Positions 17,178 through 26,242 of a stretch of 64,000 nt of DNA are shown here, piece after piece; position 1 is the stretch's first letter; each line of letters begins with the position of its first letter. The position numbers were made by a program, and so were the translations under genes. The notes beneath the pieces are model-generated. The model was given only the letters and a program-made list of their open reading frames with translations, was not told the origin of the DNA and did not search any database. Source of the DNA: Phycisphaerae bacterium (GTDB taxonomy: Bacteria; Planctomycetota; Phycisphaerae; UBA1845; Fen-1342); the NCBI GenBank assembly GCA_017999985.1, contig JAGNKU010000003.1:1-64000 (forward strand), read 5' to 3'.

Positions 17178-18821
17178 TCAGAGCTCCGGGCCGCCGTCGT
17201 ATTGACCGTAGACGCCCTTCAGCGTTTCCATCATTTCGCCGACGGTGGCGAGGGCTTCGGCGGCGTCGATCAGCGCGGGCATGACGTTTTCGCCTGCGGC
17301 GGCGGACTGGCGCAGGCGCTCCAGGGCGGCCGCGTGGCGCTGCCGGTCGCGGCGCTGCTTCATGTCCTTCAGCCGGGAGACCTGCTCGCGCTCGACGTGC
17401 TCGTCGATCTTGAGGATCGGGATGCGCTCGAAGTCGTGCTCCTGGTACTTGTTGACCCCGACCATGATGCGCTCGCCACGATCGAACTCGGCGCCGAAGC
17501 GGGCGGACGAGTCCGCGATCGCGCGGCGGAAGTAGCCCTGCTCGGTGGCCTTCAGCACGCCGCCGAGGTCGTTGTAGATGTGGTCGAGGATCTCCTGCGC
17601 CTGGCGCTGGACTTCGCTGGTGAGCCATTCGACGAAGTAGCTGCCGCCGAGCGGATCGACCACGCGGGTGACGCCGGTCTCGTCGGCGATGATCTGCTGG
17701 GTGCGGAGGGCGATCTTGACGGCGTTCTCGGTGGGCAGGGCGAGCGTCTCGTCCATGCTGTTGGTGTGGAGGGATTGCGTGCCGCCGAGCACGGCCGCCA
17801 GGGCCTGGTACGCGACACGAATGATGTTGACCATGGGTTGCTGCTCGGTGAGCGAGACGCCGGCGGTCTGGCAGTGGCAGCGGAGCCACCAACTGCGTTC
17901 GCGTTCGGCGTGGAAGCGGTCGCGCGTGATGTGGGCCCACATGCGGCGGGCGGCGCGGAGCTTGGCGATCTCCTCGAAGAACTCGTTGTGCACATCCCAG
18001 AAGAAGCTGAGGCGCGGGAGGAACGCATCCGGGGCGAGGCCGCGCTTGATGGACTCCTCGGCGTAGCACATGCCGTCGGCGATGGTGAAGGCGAGCTCCT
18101 GCGGAGCGGTGGCGCCGGCTTCGCGGATGTGATAGCCGCTGACGCTGACCGTGTTCCACTGCGGCATGTGCTGCGTGCAGTATTCGATCGTGTCGATGAC
18201 GAGCTTGACACTGGGTCCGGGCGGGAAGACGAACTCGTTCTGGGCGTGGAACTCCTTGAGGATGTCGTTCTGAAGCGTGCCGCGGAGCTTGTCGAGCCCG
18301 ACGCCCTGCTCGCGCGCGACGCAGATGTAGAAGGCGAGCAGGATGGCCGCCGGCGCGTTGATCGTCATGCTGGTGCTGACGTCGGCGAGGTTGATGCCGC
18401 TGAGGAGTACGCGCATGTCTTCGAGCGAGGCGATGGCGACGCCGCACTTGCCGACTTCGCCGAGCGCCAGGGGGTCGTCGGAATCACGGCCCATGAGTGT
18501 GGGCAGGTCGAAGGCGGTCGAGAGGCCGGTCTGGCCTTTTTCGAGCAGGTACTTGAAGCGGGCGTTGGTCTGGGCGGCGGTGCCGAAGCCGGCGAACTGC
18601 CGCATGGTCCAGACGCGCTTGCGGTACATGTCGGAGTGCATGCCGCGCGTGAAGGGGAAGTGGCCAGGGTGGCCGATGTCGTGAAGGAACTCGATCCCGC
18701 CGATGTCGTCCGGCCCGTAGACGCGCTTGATGGGGATGCCGGACATGGTCGTCGGATCAGGCGCGTGGTGCCCATGGCCGCCATGGTGCTTGGGTGAGTG
18801 CGGAACGGTCCTGGTGCTCAT
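17178..18821 (-). CDS. acyl-CoA mutase large subunit, isobutyryl-CoA-mutase-like
   Basis: A B12-dependent carbon-skeleton mutase, 547 aa, covering the TIM-barrel substrate domain only; the C-terminal cobalamin-binding domain is absent, so a separate small subunit must exist elsewhere. Family motifs include GQTGLSTAFDLPTLMG and QNDILKEF. Two specificity positions are informative: Phe76 (RQFAGFG) stands where methylmalonyl-CoA mutase has Tyr89, and Gln194 (HAQNEF) where it has Arg207. Phe plus Gln is the isobutyryl-CoA mutase combination, so a methylmalonyl substrate is unlikely. The start at 18821 has GGAGAG upstream. A His-rich tail occupies residues 8-20. The gene has no operon neighbours. 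Confidence 0.88.
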   Translation of the reverse strand: MSTRTVPHSPKHHGGHGHHAPDPTTMSGIPIKRVYGPDDIGGIEFLHDIGHPGHFPFTRGMHSDMYRKRVWTMRQFAGFGTAAQTNARFKYLLEKGQTGLSTAFDLPTLMGRDSDDPLALGEVGKCGVAIASLEDMRVLLSGINLADVSTSMTINAPAAILLAFYICVAREQGVGLDKLRGTLQNDILKEFHAQNEFVFPPGPSVKLVIDTIEYCTQHMPQWNTVSVSGYHIREAGATAPQELAFTIADGMCYAEESIKRGLAPDAFLPRLSFFWDVHNEFFEEIAKLRAARRMWAHITRDRFHAERERSWWLRCHCQTAGVSLTEQQPMVNIIRVAYQALAAVLGGTQSLHTNSMDETLALPTENAVKIALRTQQIIADETGVTRVVDPLGGSYFVEWLTSEVQRQAQEILDHIYNDLGGVLKATEQGYFRRAIADSSARFGAEFDRGERIMVGVNKYQEHDFERIPILKIDEHVEREQVSRLKDMKQRRDRQRHAAALERLRQSAAAGENVMPALIDAAEALATVGEMMETLKGVYGQYDGGPEL

Positions 18822-19040
18822 GTAAGCTCTCCAGCGGACGGCACGTGGTTGTGCGCGCCGGGCTGTCCCCGGGCACACAACGCGATACCGTATTCTACAC
18901 GAAAGGCGGCGTTCCGGGCTGCGCCCGCTGGGCGTGGGCGAAATCCGGCCGGCTGGTATTGCCAGGCCGGGCCGGGCGGCTACAACCATACATGCGAATG
19001 TGGCCCGCGTGTCCGATGGACCCAGGTCGGAGCGGCAGCA

Positions 19041-19952
19041 ATGAGCACGATCGAGACGGCTTCAGCCCCCGAGCGCGAACTGGCGAAGTCGCCGCCGGAG
19101 TTTTCCTGTGCCGAGATCTGGGGCGGGAACCGCCCGATCGACACGGCGATCGAGCTCCCGGGCGTGCATGGGCGGGTGTACTCGCAGCCGTGCCGCGGGG
19201 GGCGGGGCGGCGACATTCATTACGTCTCACTGTGCAACTCGGGGTTGCTGTCGCGGATGTGCCTGGCGGACGTGGCCGGCCACGGTGAGACGGTGGCGCT
19301 GGTGAGCGAGGAGATCCACCGGTTGCTCCGCCGGTTCATGGACAACCTGGACGAGCGGCGCGTGCTGGCCGAGCTCAACCGGCGGCTCACGCGTGGGACG
19401 GAAACGGCGATGACGACGGCCGTGGCGGTCAGCTACATTCCGCCGCTGCATCTGGTCTATATCAGCAGCGCAGGGCACCCGCCGGCGTGGCTGTATCGGC
19501 GGGCGGAGGCGCGTTGGGAACGGCTGGCGCCGTGCCCGGGCGAGCGGGAGGAGCGTGCGCTGGTGGATTTGCCGCTGGCGGTGGACGCGGAGACGCGGTT
19601 TTCGCGGCGGCGCGTCCGGGTGCGTCCCGGCGATCGGCTGCTGCTGATGACGGATGGCATTCTGGAGGCCCCGGCGCCCGGCGGTGAGCTATTCGGGGAA
19701 GAGCGCCTGGCGGCAGTACTGGACCAGCAGCACGCGGCGCAGGCCGGCGAACTGGCCCACGCGATCATGGCGGCGGTCCACGCGCACGTGGGCAGGCCGC
19801 AACTGGTGCATGACGATGTGACGCTACTGGTGGCCGAATTCACGCCGGGGCCGCGGGCGCTCGGGATTTGGGAGGTGCTGAAGAACCGGGTGTTGCGGCC
19901 GCTGGGCTGGGGACGCGGTGAACCGGCGCAAACCGCCGGCGGTTTGACCTGA
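19041..19952 (+). CDS. SpoIIE/PP2C-type serine phosphatase
   Basis: The protein has 303 aa. The PP2C-like SpoIIE fold is visible from DIHYVSLCNSGLLSRMCLADVAGHGE (first metal-binding Asp) through TAMTTAVAVSY, SAGHPPAWLYR, LLLMTDGILEA (metal Asp) and HDDVTLLV (last metal Asps). Such enzymes dephosphorylate anti-sigma-factor antagonists. No sensory domain is attached and no partner gene is adjacent. The ATG at 19041 is chosen because the family homology begins soon after. A perfect 16-bp palindrome (19930-19945) lies at its 3' end. Confidence 0.87.
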   Translation: MSTIETASAPERELAKSPPEFSCAEIWGGNRPIDTAIELPGVHGRVYSQPCRGGRGGDIHYVSLCNSGLLSRMCLADVAGHGETVALVSEEIHRLLRRFMDNLDERRVLAELNRRLTRGTETAMTTAVAVSYIPPLHLVYISSAGHPPAWLYRRAEARWERLAPCPGEREERALVDLPLAVDAETRFSRRRVRVRPGDRLLLMTDGILEAPAPGGELFGEERLAAVLDQQHAAQAGELAHAIMAAVHAHVGRPQLVHDDVTLLVAEFTPGPRALGIWEVLKNRVLRPLGWGRGEPAQTAGGLT

Positions 19953-20216
19953 ATGGGTGGTCGTCAGCGGGGGCTGCGAGATTTTGCGCAGGGCGTGCCC
20001 CGGGGGAGCCGGAGTCCGCAGTTGACAAACCCGGATTAGGCACTAAGAAAGGGGCTTCTCACGCCGGCCGCTCCGTGGCCGGTCACGGCACGGGGCTTGT
20101 AGGTCGAGTGCCGGGAGCCGGGGCGAGGTTGGGCCTCGCCCACGCCGTGATTGGAAGACGTCGTCGCCAAGCGGCTTGCGGGCCGGCACCGGGCGGCGGC
20201 GGAAGGAGTGCCCGGA

Positions 20217-20441
20217 ATGGCGAAGTACAAGATCGAGATTGACCGTGAGCTGTGCATCGGCGACGGGGCGTGCTGCGGCGAAGCGCCGAACACCTTTGAG
20301 ATGGACGACGAGAACATCGCGAAGGTGTCGAACGCCGATGGCCACACCGACGAGGAGATCATGCAGGCCGCGCAGGTTTGCCCGGTCGATGCGATCATTC
20401 TGACCGACGCCAAGACGGGCGAGAAGGTCTGGCCGAAGTAA
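20217..20441 (+). CDS. small ferredoxin, single cluster
   Basis: The 74-aa electron-transfer protein has Cys13, Cys19 and Cys55 (CIGDGAC, later CPVDAI). Asp16 stands at the place of the second cysteine and Ala23 at the usual last cysteine of the first group, with an extra Cys20. This is the pattern of [3Fe-4S] or Asp-ligated [4Fe-4S] ferredoxins rather than a classic four-Cys site. GGAAGGAG precedes the ATG. No redox partner gene is adjacent. Confidence 0.85.
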   Translation: MAKYKIEIDRELCIGDGACCGEAPNTFEMDDENIAKVSNADGHTDEEIMQAAQVCPVDAIILTDAKTGEKVWPK

Positions 20442-20553
20442 TCGCGCGGCACGCGCGGCGCGCTTACGCCAGGACACAGCGGCGCTCCAGCGGACTGGCG
20501 GTGGGGACGTTCCGGCAGCGTGGTTGTGCCTTGGCGTTTTTGCGCGCCGGTGG

Positions 20554-21222
20554 TCAAGGGCGCGCAAGCACATCCCAGACCAGCCGGGCGACCACGACGT
20601 ACGCGTTACCCCACGCGCCGGCGCGGAAGAACTGCGCGGGTGACCCAGGGTCCCCGATGAACGGCCGCAAGACCCACGCCATCTGAATCCCCACGAACAC
20701 GTAGAGCACGAGCCAACTGCGCAGCAGGACGCGGTGGCGGCGGTTGCGGGCAATAAGCGGGCGGTAGGCGCGGCGGAGTTGCCATTGGCCGGCGAGGCTC
20801 GCGACCGCGAACATCACGCCGTTGAAGAGGATCGCCGGCTGATACCCGGTGAACGACACGTACCAGAAGACGGTGTACGGGGCGAGGGCTGCCAGAACGA
20901 TGGTCAGCGCGGCCTGCGCGCCGACGAGAGCGCGCACCACGGCGTCGAAGTCGCCGCGCACGCCGAGGAGGGTGTTGAGCACGAAGAAGCTGGGCAGGGC
21001 GAGCGCGAACGTGGCGAGCAGCAGGAGTGGCACCTTGCTGGCGGAGATCAGCACCTGCGGCGCGCGGTCGCCGGCGAAGCCGCCGTAGCTGCCCATGACG
21101 GCGCCGTAGATTGCGCCGCAGCTCACCAGCAGGGCCAGCAACGTGCGTCGGCGGACAAGCGGCCGCGTGTCGGCGGGCACACCGCGGAGGAGGGCGTCGG
21201 CGCTCTGGGCCAGCGTCAACAT
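20554..21222 (-). CDS. membrane protein, MAWVLRPFIGDP family (paralogue 2)
   Basis: The 222-aa protein has about six TM segments. Near the C-terminus it has MAWVLRPFIGDPGSPAQFF, matched almost exactly in the gene immediately upstream, so the two are tandem paralogues in one operon (6-bp gap). Similar planctomycete proteins carry automatic labels such as WH2 domain protein, which I do not find meaningful. The function is unknown. Confidence 0.75.
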   Translation of the reverse strand: MLTLAQSADALLRGVPADTRPLVRRRTLLALLVSCGAIYGAVMGSYGGFAGDRAPQVLISASKVPLLLLATFALALPSFFVLNTLLGVRGDFDAVVRALVGAQAALTIVLAALAPYTVFWYVSFTGYQPAILFNGVMFAVASLAGQWQLRRAYRPLIARNRRHRVLLRSWLVLYVFVGIQMAWVLRPFIGDPGSPAQFFRAGAWGNAYVVVARLVWDVLARP

Positions 21223-21228
21223 ATCGAG

Positions 21229-22038
21229 CTAGCTGAACAGGCTCTGGAGCGTGCCGAGGACGGCTTCGAAGAAATTGGAGGCCCGCGGGCGGAACCAGGC
21301 GAAGGGGCGGTTGGGGTCGCCGATGAAGGGGCGCAGCACCCAGGCCATCTGCGCGCCGACGAGGCCGAAGACGATGATCCACGCCTGGAACACGGCCTTG
21401 ACGTGCCGGCCGAGCACGCGGCCCTCGATGCGGTCGAGCGCGCCCAGCGGGTCGGGCGGCGGAGCGGGGGCGCCGTCGGGCGTTGGCGGCGGTGTGGTCG
21501 GGGGGGTCGGTTCATCGGACGGTGGCAGGAGCTTGTCGACCAGGCTGAGCCGGTGCAGTGTCTGAAGCAGGAAGAGGAGCCCGAGCACGCCGCCGACGGC
21601 GAACAACAGCACGTTGAGCAGCACCATGAAGGAGTAATTCTCGGTGCTCACGGAGAAGAAGGCGGTGATCGGGCCGAAGGAGGCGATGATCGCGAGGGTG
21701 ACAGCCAGCGCAGCGATGAGAAGCCGGAATACGGAGGCCAGCGAGAGCCGCGATCCGACGAGCGCGTTGAAGACATAGAGCGAGGGGAAAGTCACGATCA
21801 GCGTCAGCAGGAATAGCAGCGGCACCTTGACGGCGGAGGCGAGCAGTTGCTCGTAGACGGGCGGCTTGCGGTTGAAGAGCGCGAACCAGCCGACGCAGAA
21901 CCCAGCGAACAGGCCGAGCAGCAGGATCATGGCCAGCATGCCGGGGACGCGGATGCGGATCGAGCCGTCCTTGATCGCGGAGATACGGGTTGCCTCGCCG
22001 CGCAGGACGCGGTCGAGCTCTTTCAGCGCTTGCAGCAT
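21229..22038 (-). CDS. membrane protein, MAWVLRPFIGDP family (paralogue 1)
   Basis: The 269-aa protein has an N-terminal amphipathic helix, then about six TM segments interrupted by a Pro-rich loop (about residues 165-190, PPTTPPPTPDG). The C-terminus again carries QMAWVLRPFIGDP, followed by NRPFAWFRP. The start at 22038 has a GGAG nine bases upstream; upstream in-frame codons lack support. It is the first gene of a two-gene operon with its shorter paralogue. The function is unknown. Confidence 0.75.
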   Translation of the reverse strand: MLQALKELDRVLRGEATRISAIKDGSIRIRVPGMLAMILLLGLFAGFCVGWFALFNRKPPVYEQLLASAVKVPLLFLLTLIVTFPSLYVFNALVGSRLSLASVFRLLIAALAVTLAIIASFGPITAFFSVSTENYSFMVLLNVLLFAVGGVLGLLFLLQTLHRLSLVDKLLPPSDEPTPPTTPPPTPDGAPAPPPDPLGALDRIEGRVLGRHVKAVFQAWIIVFGLVGAQMAWVLRPFIGDPNRPFAWFRPRASNFFEAVLGTLQSLFS

Positions 22039-22280
22039 GAGTGCAGTCTCCACCCGAAGCAGCGGGCGAATCCCGGCGCCGGCCATCGGCGTCCGGGGCC
22101 AGCCCGGAATCCTACCGTGGTCAGTTTCCCGCGGCGAGCGCGGTGCGCTCGTGCATGGTACGTCGCGTGGTGGCGGCGGGTTCGCGATGCGCGGCGCGCC
22201 AGCGATGCAGACGGGCGGCGCGGATGCTCGCACGGGCGGGGAATCCAGGGGGGCTGGCGCTTGACAAGCGGCGACGGGCT

Positions 22281-22309
22281 TTGACAGAGCTTGGGGGGTC
22301 ATTTACGAT
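22281..22309 (+). promoter_or_regulatory. sigma-70 promoter for the OPT transporter gene
   Basis: TTGACA (22281-22286), a 17-bp spacer and TACGAT (22304-22309) form a good vegetative promoter about 118 bp upstream of the transporter start. The remainder of the 388-bp gap (22039-22426) holds no gene that I can support. Confidence 0.6.
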
Positions 22310-22426
22310 CGACCCGGCGGCGGGGCGCGGCGCCGCCGATCCTTCCGGGGCCGGCGCGCCGGGCCGGGCGGCGCGGGCCGGCGCTGACGTGACGGGACGA
22401 TCAGGCCACGAACAGGTGCGGCAGCG

Positions 22427-24358
22427 ATGGCGATCAAGCAACTCACCGACGAGCAAATCCGGACGATGACGGTCGAGGAAAAGGACCGTTGGTGGCTGGA
22501 GAACGTGTACCAGGGGGACGTCAAGCAGATGACGGTACGCGTGGTCCTGATGGGCTTCGTGCTCGGCGGGCTGCTGTCGATCAGCAACCTGTACGTCGGG
22601 GCGAAGGCCGGCTGGTCGCTGGGCGTGGCGATCACGTCGGTCATTCTCGCGTTCGTGTTCTTCAAGGCGCTGGAGAAGACGGGGCTGATCCGCGGCTATC
22701 ACGTGCTGGAAAGCAACATCCTGCAGTCGATCGCCTGCTCGGCGGGCTACATGAACGGCCCGCTGATCGCGAGCATGGCGGCCTACATGATCATCACCAA
22801 CCAGGTGGTCCCCTGGTGGCAGATGATCATGTGGCTGCTGGGGCTGGCCGTGCTCGGCGTGCTGTTCGCGTTCCCGTTGAAGCGCCGGTTCATCAACGAG
22901 GAGCAGTTGCCGTTCCCGGAGGGCCGGGCCGCCGGCGTCGTGATGGAGACGCTGCACAGCGAGGACTCGGGGAAGTCGGTCTTGCCGGCGAAGCTGCTGG
23001 TGGTCTTCGGCATCCTCGCGGCGCTCGCGAAACTCGCGCAGGCCGAGAAGATCACGTCCTGGCTGCACAAGCTCGAGCTGCCCGTCATCCGACTGCCCGA
23101 GTTTCTCGATGAATGGTACTTCCGCCTGCAGGCGCAGTTTGGCTGGTGGGCCCCGAATATCCTCGGCACGCCGTTGCGGGAGCTGACCATCCGGCCGGAA
23201 CTGGACATCCCGATGATCGGGGCGGGCGGGCTGATGGGGATTCGCACGGGGGTGTCGTTGATGGTCGGGGCGGTCGTCAATTACTGCATCATCGCGCCAA
23301 TCATGATCAATCGCGGGGACATTCTGGGGATCGTCCGGCCGAACGGCGAGCTGGGGTTCGATTTTCGCCAGATCGCGATGTGGGCCCTGTGGGGCGGGGT
23401 CGCGATGATGACGACTGCATCGCTGTACTCGTTCCTGGCGAAGCCGCAGATGTTCATCAGCGCGTTCAAGGCGCTGGGCCGGCGGCAGGAACGCACGGTC
23501 GACCCGGTTCGGCATATCGAGCTGCCGCTGTGGGTGTCACTGGTGGGTGTGCCGATCGTCGGGGCGTACATGGTCTGGATCGCGCACTGGTTCTTCGGCG
23601 TGCAGCTCTGGATGGGCGCGGTGGCTGTGCCGATGGTGTTTGTCTTCACGCTCATCGGCGTGAACTCGACGGCGTTGACGTCGATCACGCCGACCGGCGC
23701 GCTGGGGAAGATCACGCAGTTGGCGTATGCCGGGCTGGCGCCGGGGAACATCACGACGAATATCGCGACGGCGGGGATCAGCGCCGAGGTGGCCGGCAGC
23801 GCGTCGAACCTGATCCAGAACATCAAGCCGGGGTACATGCTGGGTGGCAAGCCGCGGCTGCAGGCGCTGGGGCATGTGATCGGCGCGTTCTCGGGCGCGA
23901 TCTTCTCGGTGGCGGTGTTCTACCCGCTCTTCCTGAAGGGTAACCCGGCGGGCCTGATCAGCGCGGATTTCTCGTATCCCGCGGCGACCGTGTGGAAGGC
24001 GGTGGCGGAGATTCTGACGCGGGGCATCGATGAGCTGCAGAACTCGGCGGTGTGGGCGGTGGGCATCGGCGCGGTGCTGGGGATCCTGTTCGAGATCCTG
24101 CGGGCGCAGAGCAAGGGGCGGTTCTGGCTGTCGGGCGTCGGCATCGGCCTGGCGTTCGTGATCCCGTTCCGGACCTGCTTCGCGATGTTCCTGGGATCGT
24201 TCGTGTTCTGGGTGATCGGGCGGATCTGGCCGCGGCCCGAGCAGCGCATGAACGCGGTGTACGTGCAGAACCAGGAGTCGATCTGCGCCGGGGTGGTGGC
24301 GGGCGCGGCACTGATGGGGGTGGCGGTGATGGCGCTGGACATTCTGATGGGAGACTGA
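22427..24358 (+). CDS. OPT/YSL-family oligopeptide or metal-chelate transporter
   Basis: The 643-aa integral membrane protein is the usual length for bacterial OPT transporters, with about 14-16 TM segments. Characteristic stretches include LSISNLYVGAKAGWSLGVAITS, LPFPEGRAAGVVMETLH and the NITTNIATAGISAEVAGSAS region. Family members are proton-coupled importers of oligopeptides or metal chelates; the substrate here is not predictable. It is followed 40 bp later by a lipoprotein gene in the same direction. Confidence 0.93.
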   Translation: MAIKQLTDEQIRTMTVEEKDRWWLENVYQGDVKQMTVRVVLMGFVLGGLLSISNLYVGAKAGWSLGVAITSVILAFVFFKALEKTGLIRGYHVLESNILQSIACSAGYMNGPLIASMAAYMIITNQVVPWWQMIMWLLGLAVLGVLFAFPLKRRFINEEQLPFPEGRAAGVVMETLHSEDSGKSVLPAKLLVVFGILAALAKLAQAEKITSWLHKLELPVIRLPEFLDEWYFRLQAQFGWWAPNILGTPLRELTIRPELDIPMIGAGGLMGIRTGVSLMVGAVVNYCIIAPIMINRGDILGIVRPNGELGFDFRQIAMWALWGGVAMMTTASLYSFLAKPQMFISAFKALGRRQERTVDPVRHIELPLWVSLVGVPIVGAYMVWIAHWFFGVQLWMGAVAVPMVFVFTLIGVNSTALTSITPTGALGKITQLAYAGLAPGNITTNIATAGISAEVAGSASNLIQNIKPGYMLGGKPRLQALGHVIGAFSGAIFSVAVFYPLFLKGNPAGLISADFSYPAATVWKAVAEILTRGIDELQNSAVWAVGIGAVLGILFEILRAQSKGRFWLSGVGIGLAFVIPFRTCFAMFLGSFVFWVIGRIWPRPEQRMNAVYVQNQESICAGVVAGAALMGVAVMALDILMGD

Positions 24359-24398
24359 GACGGGCGCCGATCAGTCGGTTGCCGTTGGAGGTTGCAGC

Positions 24399-25430
24399 GT
24401 GGCGCGAGGCACAAGACTCCCGTGGGTCCTGGTGGGTGGGCTGCTGGCAAGCCTGATGGCCGGGGGCTGCGCGCCGCCGCCGCCGAGCGAAGACGCGATT
24501 CTCTACTACCTGCGGAACGCCCGCGTGCGCGGTCCGGTCCGACGGGCGTGGCCGGCGGGACAGGCGTACTTGGACGGGCTGATGCGGCGCGCGGCGGTGC
24601 TGCGGGGCCACCTGGCGCCGCTGCAGGCGCTGCTGAACCCGGAGTCGCTGTGGCTCGCGAGCGACCCGCGCTGGCAGGAGCGCGCGGCGCTGGAGGCGGA
24701 GGCGCAGGCACTCGAGAAGCTGCTCTTGCCCGGTGGTGAGCCGCAGCAGGTCCGCAGCAAAGCCGTGGCTGACCTGCAGCAAGCCGTCGCCGCGGTCCCC
24801 GACGGTTTGGGGCTGGATGACGCCGCGCGCAAAGCGGAATTCGTGGCCAAGGTGTGGGCGGCGCTGGGGATGGACGATCCGCCCGTTGCGGCGCAGGTGG
24901 CGGAGCTGGAGGCGACGGCGCAGCAACGCGTGGCGCTGTATCGCGTGGTGCTGAGCGCGGCGGATGACCTGGACGCGGCGCAACCGGGACTGCGGTTCAA
25001 GGACAGCGGGCGGCAGGCCGCGGTGCAGGCGCAGTACGACGCGATCCAGCAGCGGCTGAGCGCGGAGCGCGAGAATTGGTGGTCGCGCGCCGAGGAGACG
25101 ATGATCGCGGCTGCGAGCGCATTGCGGACGATCAACAAGCGCGAGCGCCGCTGGGACTACGAGCTGCTGAACAACCAGAAGCAGTACTTCGGCGACGAGT
25201 TGGAGGCCGCGGCCAAGCAGCTTGTCACGTTGGCTGAGGCCGGCGACGCGAAGGCCAGGGCGCTCGAAGCACGCCGCGCGCAGGCCACGGGACCGGAGAA
25301 GACGCAGGTGGAGGTACGGCTCAGCGGCGAGCGCCAATGCGCGGAGGAACTGCATGCGCGGGCGCGGGCGCTGCGGGCGCGTTTGGACGAGATCAAGCAG
25401 CGCGTCGCGGAAGCGGGCCGGCAGAGCTGA
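24399..25430 (+). CDS. coiled-coil lipoprotein of unknown function
   Basis: The 343-aa protein has a signal peptide with lipobox (MAGGC, Cys about 24) followed by a Pro run. The rest is almost entirely charged helices with heptad character (for example residues 85-130, 165-200 and 280-340). I recognise no family. It probably sits on the periplasmic face of a membrane and may be co-transcribed with the OPT transporter. Confidence 0.75.
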   Translation: MARGTRLPWVLVGGLLASLMAGGCAPPPPSEDAILYYLRNARVRGPVRRAWPAGQAYLDGLMRRAAVLRGHLAPLQALLNPESLWLASDPRWQERAALEAEAQALEKLLLPGGEPQQVRSKAVADLQQAVAAVPDGLGLDDAARKAEFVAKVWAALGMDDPPVAAQVAELEATAQQRVALYRVVLSAADDLDAAQPGLRFKDSGRQAAVQAQYDAIQQRLSAERENWWSRAEETMIAAASALRTINKRERRWDYELLNNQKQYFGDELEAAAKQLVTLAEAGDAKARALEARRAQATGPEKTQVEVRLSGERQCAEELHARARALRARLDEIKQRVAEAGRQS

Positions 25431-25520
25431 GCGTGGGCAACGGGGGCCCGCAGGTCTGGTTGGAGTCGCGGCTGCCGGCGCTGGACCGGCGGAGGCGTCA
25501 CTCAGCGCGGGCGCGCATCG

Positions 25521-25856
25521 TCAGGACGGCCGCGGCAGTTCGTCGATCTTCGCGGCGAGGATAAAGTCGCTCTCGGTCAGCCCGTCGACCTTGTGCGTCC
25601 AGATCTCGACGCCCACCTTGCCCCAGCTCAGGTACAGGTCCGGGTGGTGGCCTTCGTCCTCGGCGAGTTCGCCGACGCTGTTGACGAACGCCAGCGCCGA
25701 AACGAAGTCTGGAAAGCTCAGGCTTTTGCTCAGATGATGATTGTGCACCACCTCCCAGCCGCGCAACTGGTCGAGTAGCGGGATGATCTCCGCGTGGGTC
25801 AGGGCCGGCACGCCCCCATGGCAGGGCACACAGCGTTTGGCGGTGAGTTCGGACAT
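25521..25856 (-). CDS. pterin-4a-carbinolamine dehydratase
   Basis: The 111-aa enzyme dehydrates 4a-hydroxytetrahydropterin. It shows the family core LRGWEVVHNHHLSKSLSFPDF, then EDEGHHPDLYLSWGKVGVEIWTH, with the conserved catalytic His pair (HHPD) and downstream His. An unusual N-terminal CVPCHGG motif could bind metal; I recall it as common in bacterial members. The start at 25856 follows AAGGGAG. It is a monocistronic gene with no aromatic hydroxylase nearby. Confidence 0.93.
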   Translation of the reverse strand: MSELTAKRCVPCHGGVPALTHAEIIPLLDQLRGWEVVHNHHLSKSLSFPDFVSALAFVNSVGELAEDEGHHPDLYLSWGKVGVEIWTHKVDGLTESDFILAAKIDELPRPS

Positions 25857-26034
25857 GGCGGTCTCCCTTCTGCCGGGATTGTAGACACGTGGACGCATGT
25901 GTCCGGGGGCGGGGACCGGGGACGCCGCGCAGCGGTTGGTGCCCGCGACGCACGCGGGAGCGAGAACGTGCCGAGTGCCGGGCAGCAGGTCACACGGCTT
26001 CCGCCGGCCCGGAGGGCGGTTTTATCGGTCTGCG

Positions 26035-26063
26035 TTGAATCGCGAAGCGCGACTTTGTAAGAT
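26035..26063 (+). promoter_or_regulatory. putative promoter of the propeller/dockerin gene
   Basis: TTGAAT (26035-26040), a 17-bp spacer and TAAGAT (26058-26063) resemble a sigma-70 promoter about 180 bp before the ATG at 26243. The rest of the gap 25857-26242 shows no gene or clear RNA structure. Confidence 0.45.
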
Positions 26064-26242
26064 CGAGTCGGCGGCCGGTCGGAGCAGCACGGCAGGCGTG
26101 GGGAAGAAGCATTCCTGCCTCGTGCATTGTGTCGCTGAAGGGCGTGGCAGGCTTCCGTGGCTGATGAAACCACGGGCGCGCCGCCGCGACGACACACCCG
26201 GACCCGGGTCGCGCTGCACCGCGGACAGAGGAGAGTGGGCGC

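Noticed and set aside
17067-18797. Long open frame on the plus strand antisense to the mutase
   Set aside because: It mirrors the codon pattern of the high-GC mutase gene, has no RBS and shows no family motif.
19930-19945. Perfect 16-bp palindrome as operator or attachment site
   Set aside because: It lies at the very end of a coding sequence in GC-rich DNA with no paired copy; chance or a weak terminator is as likely.
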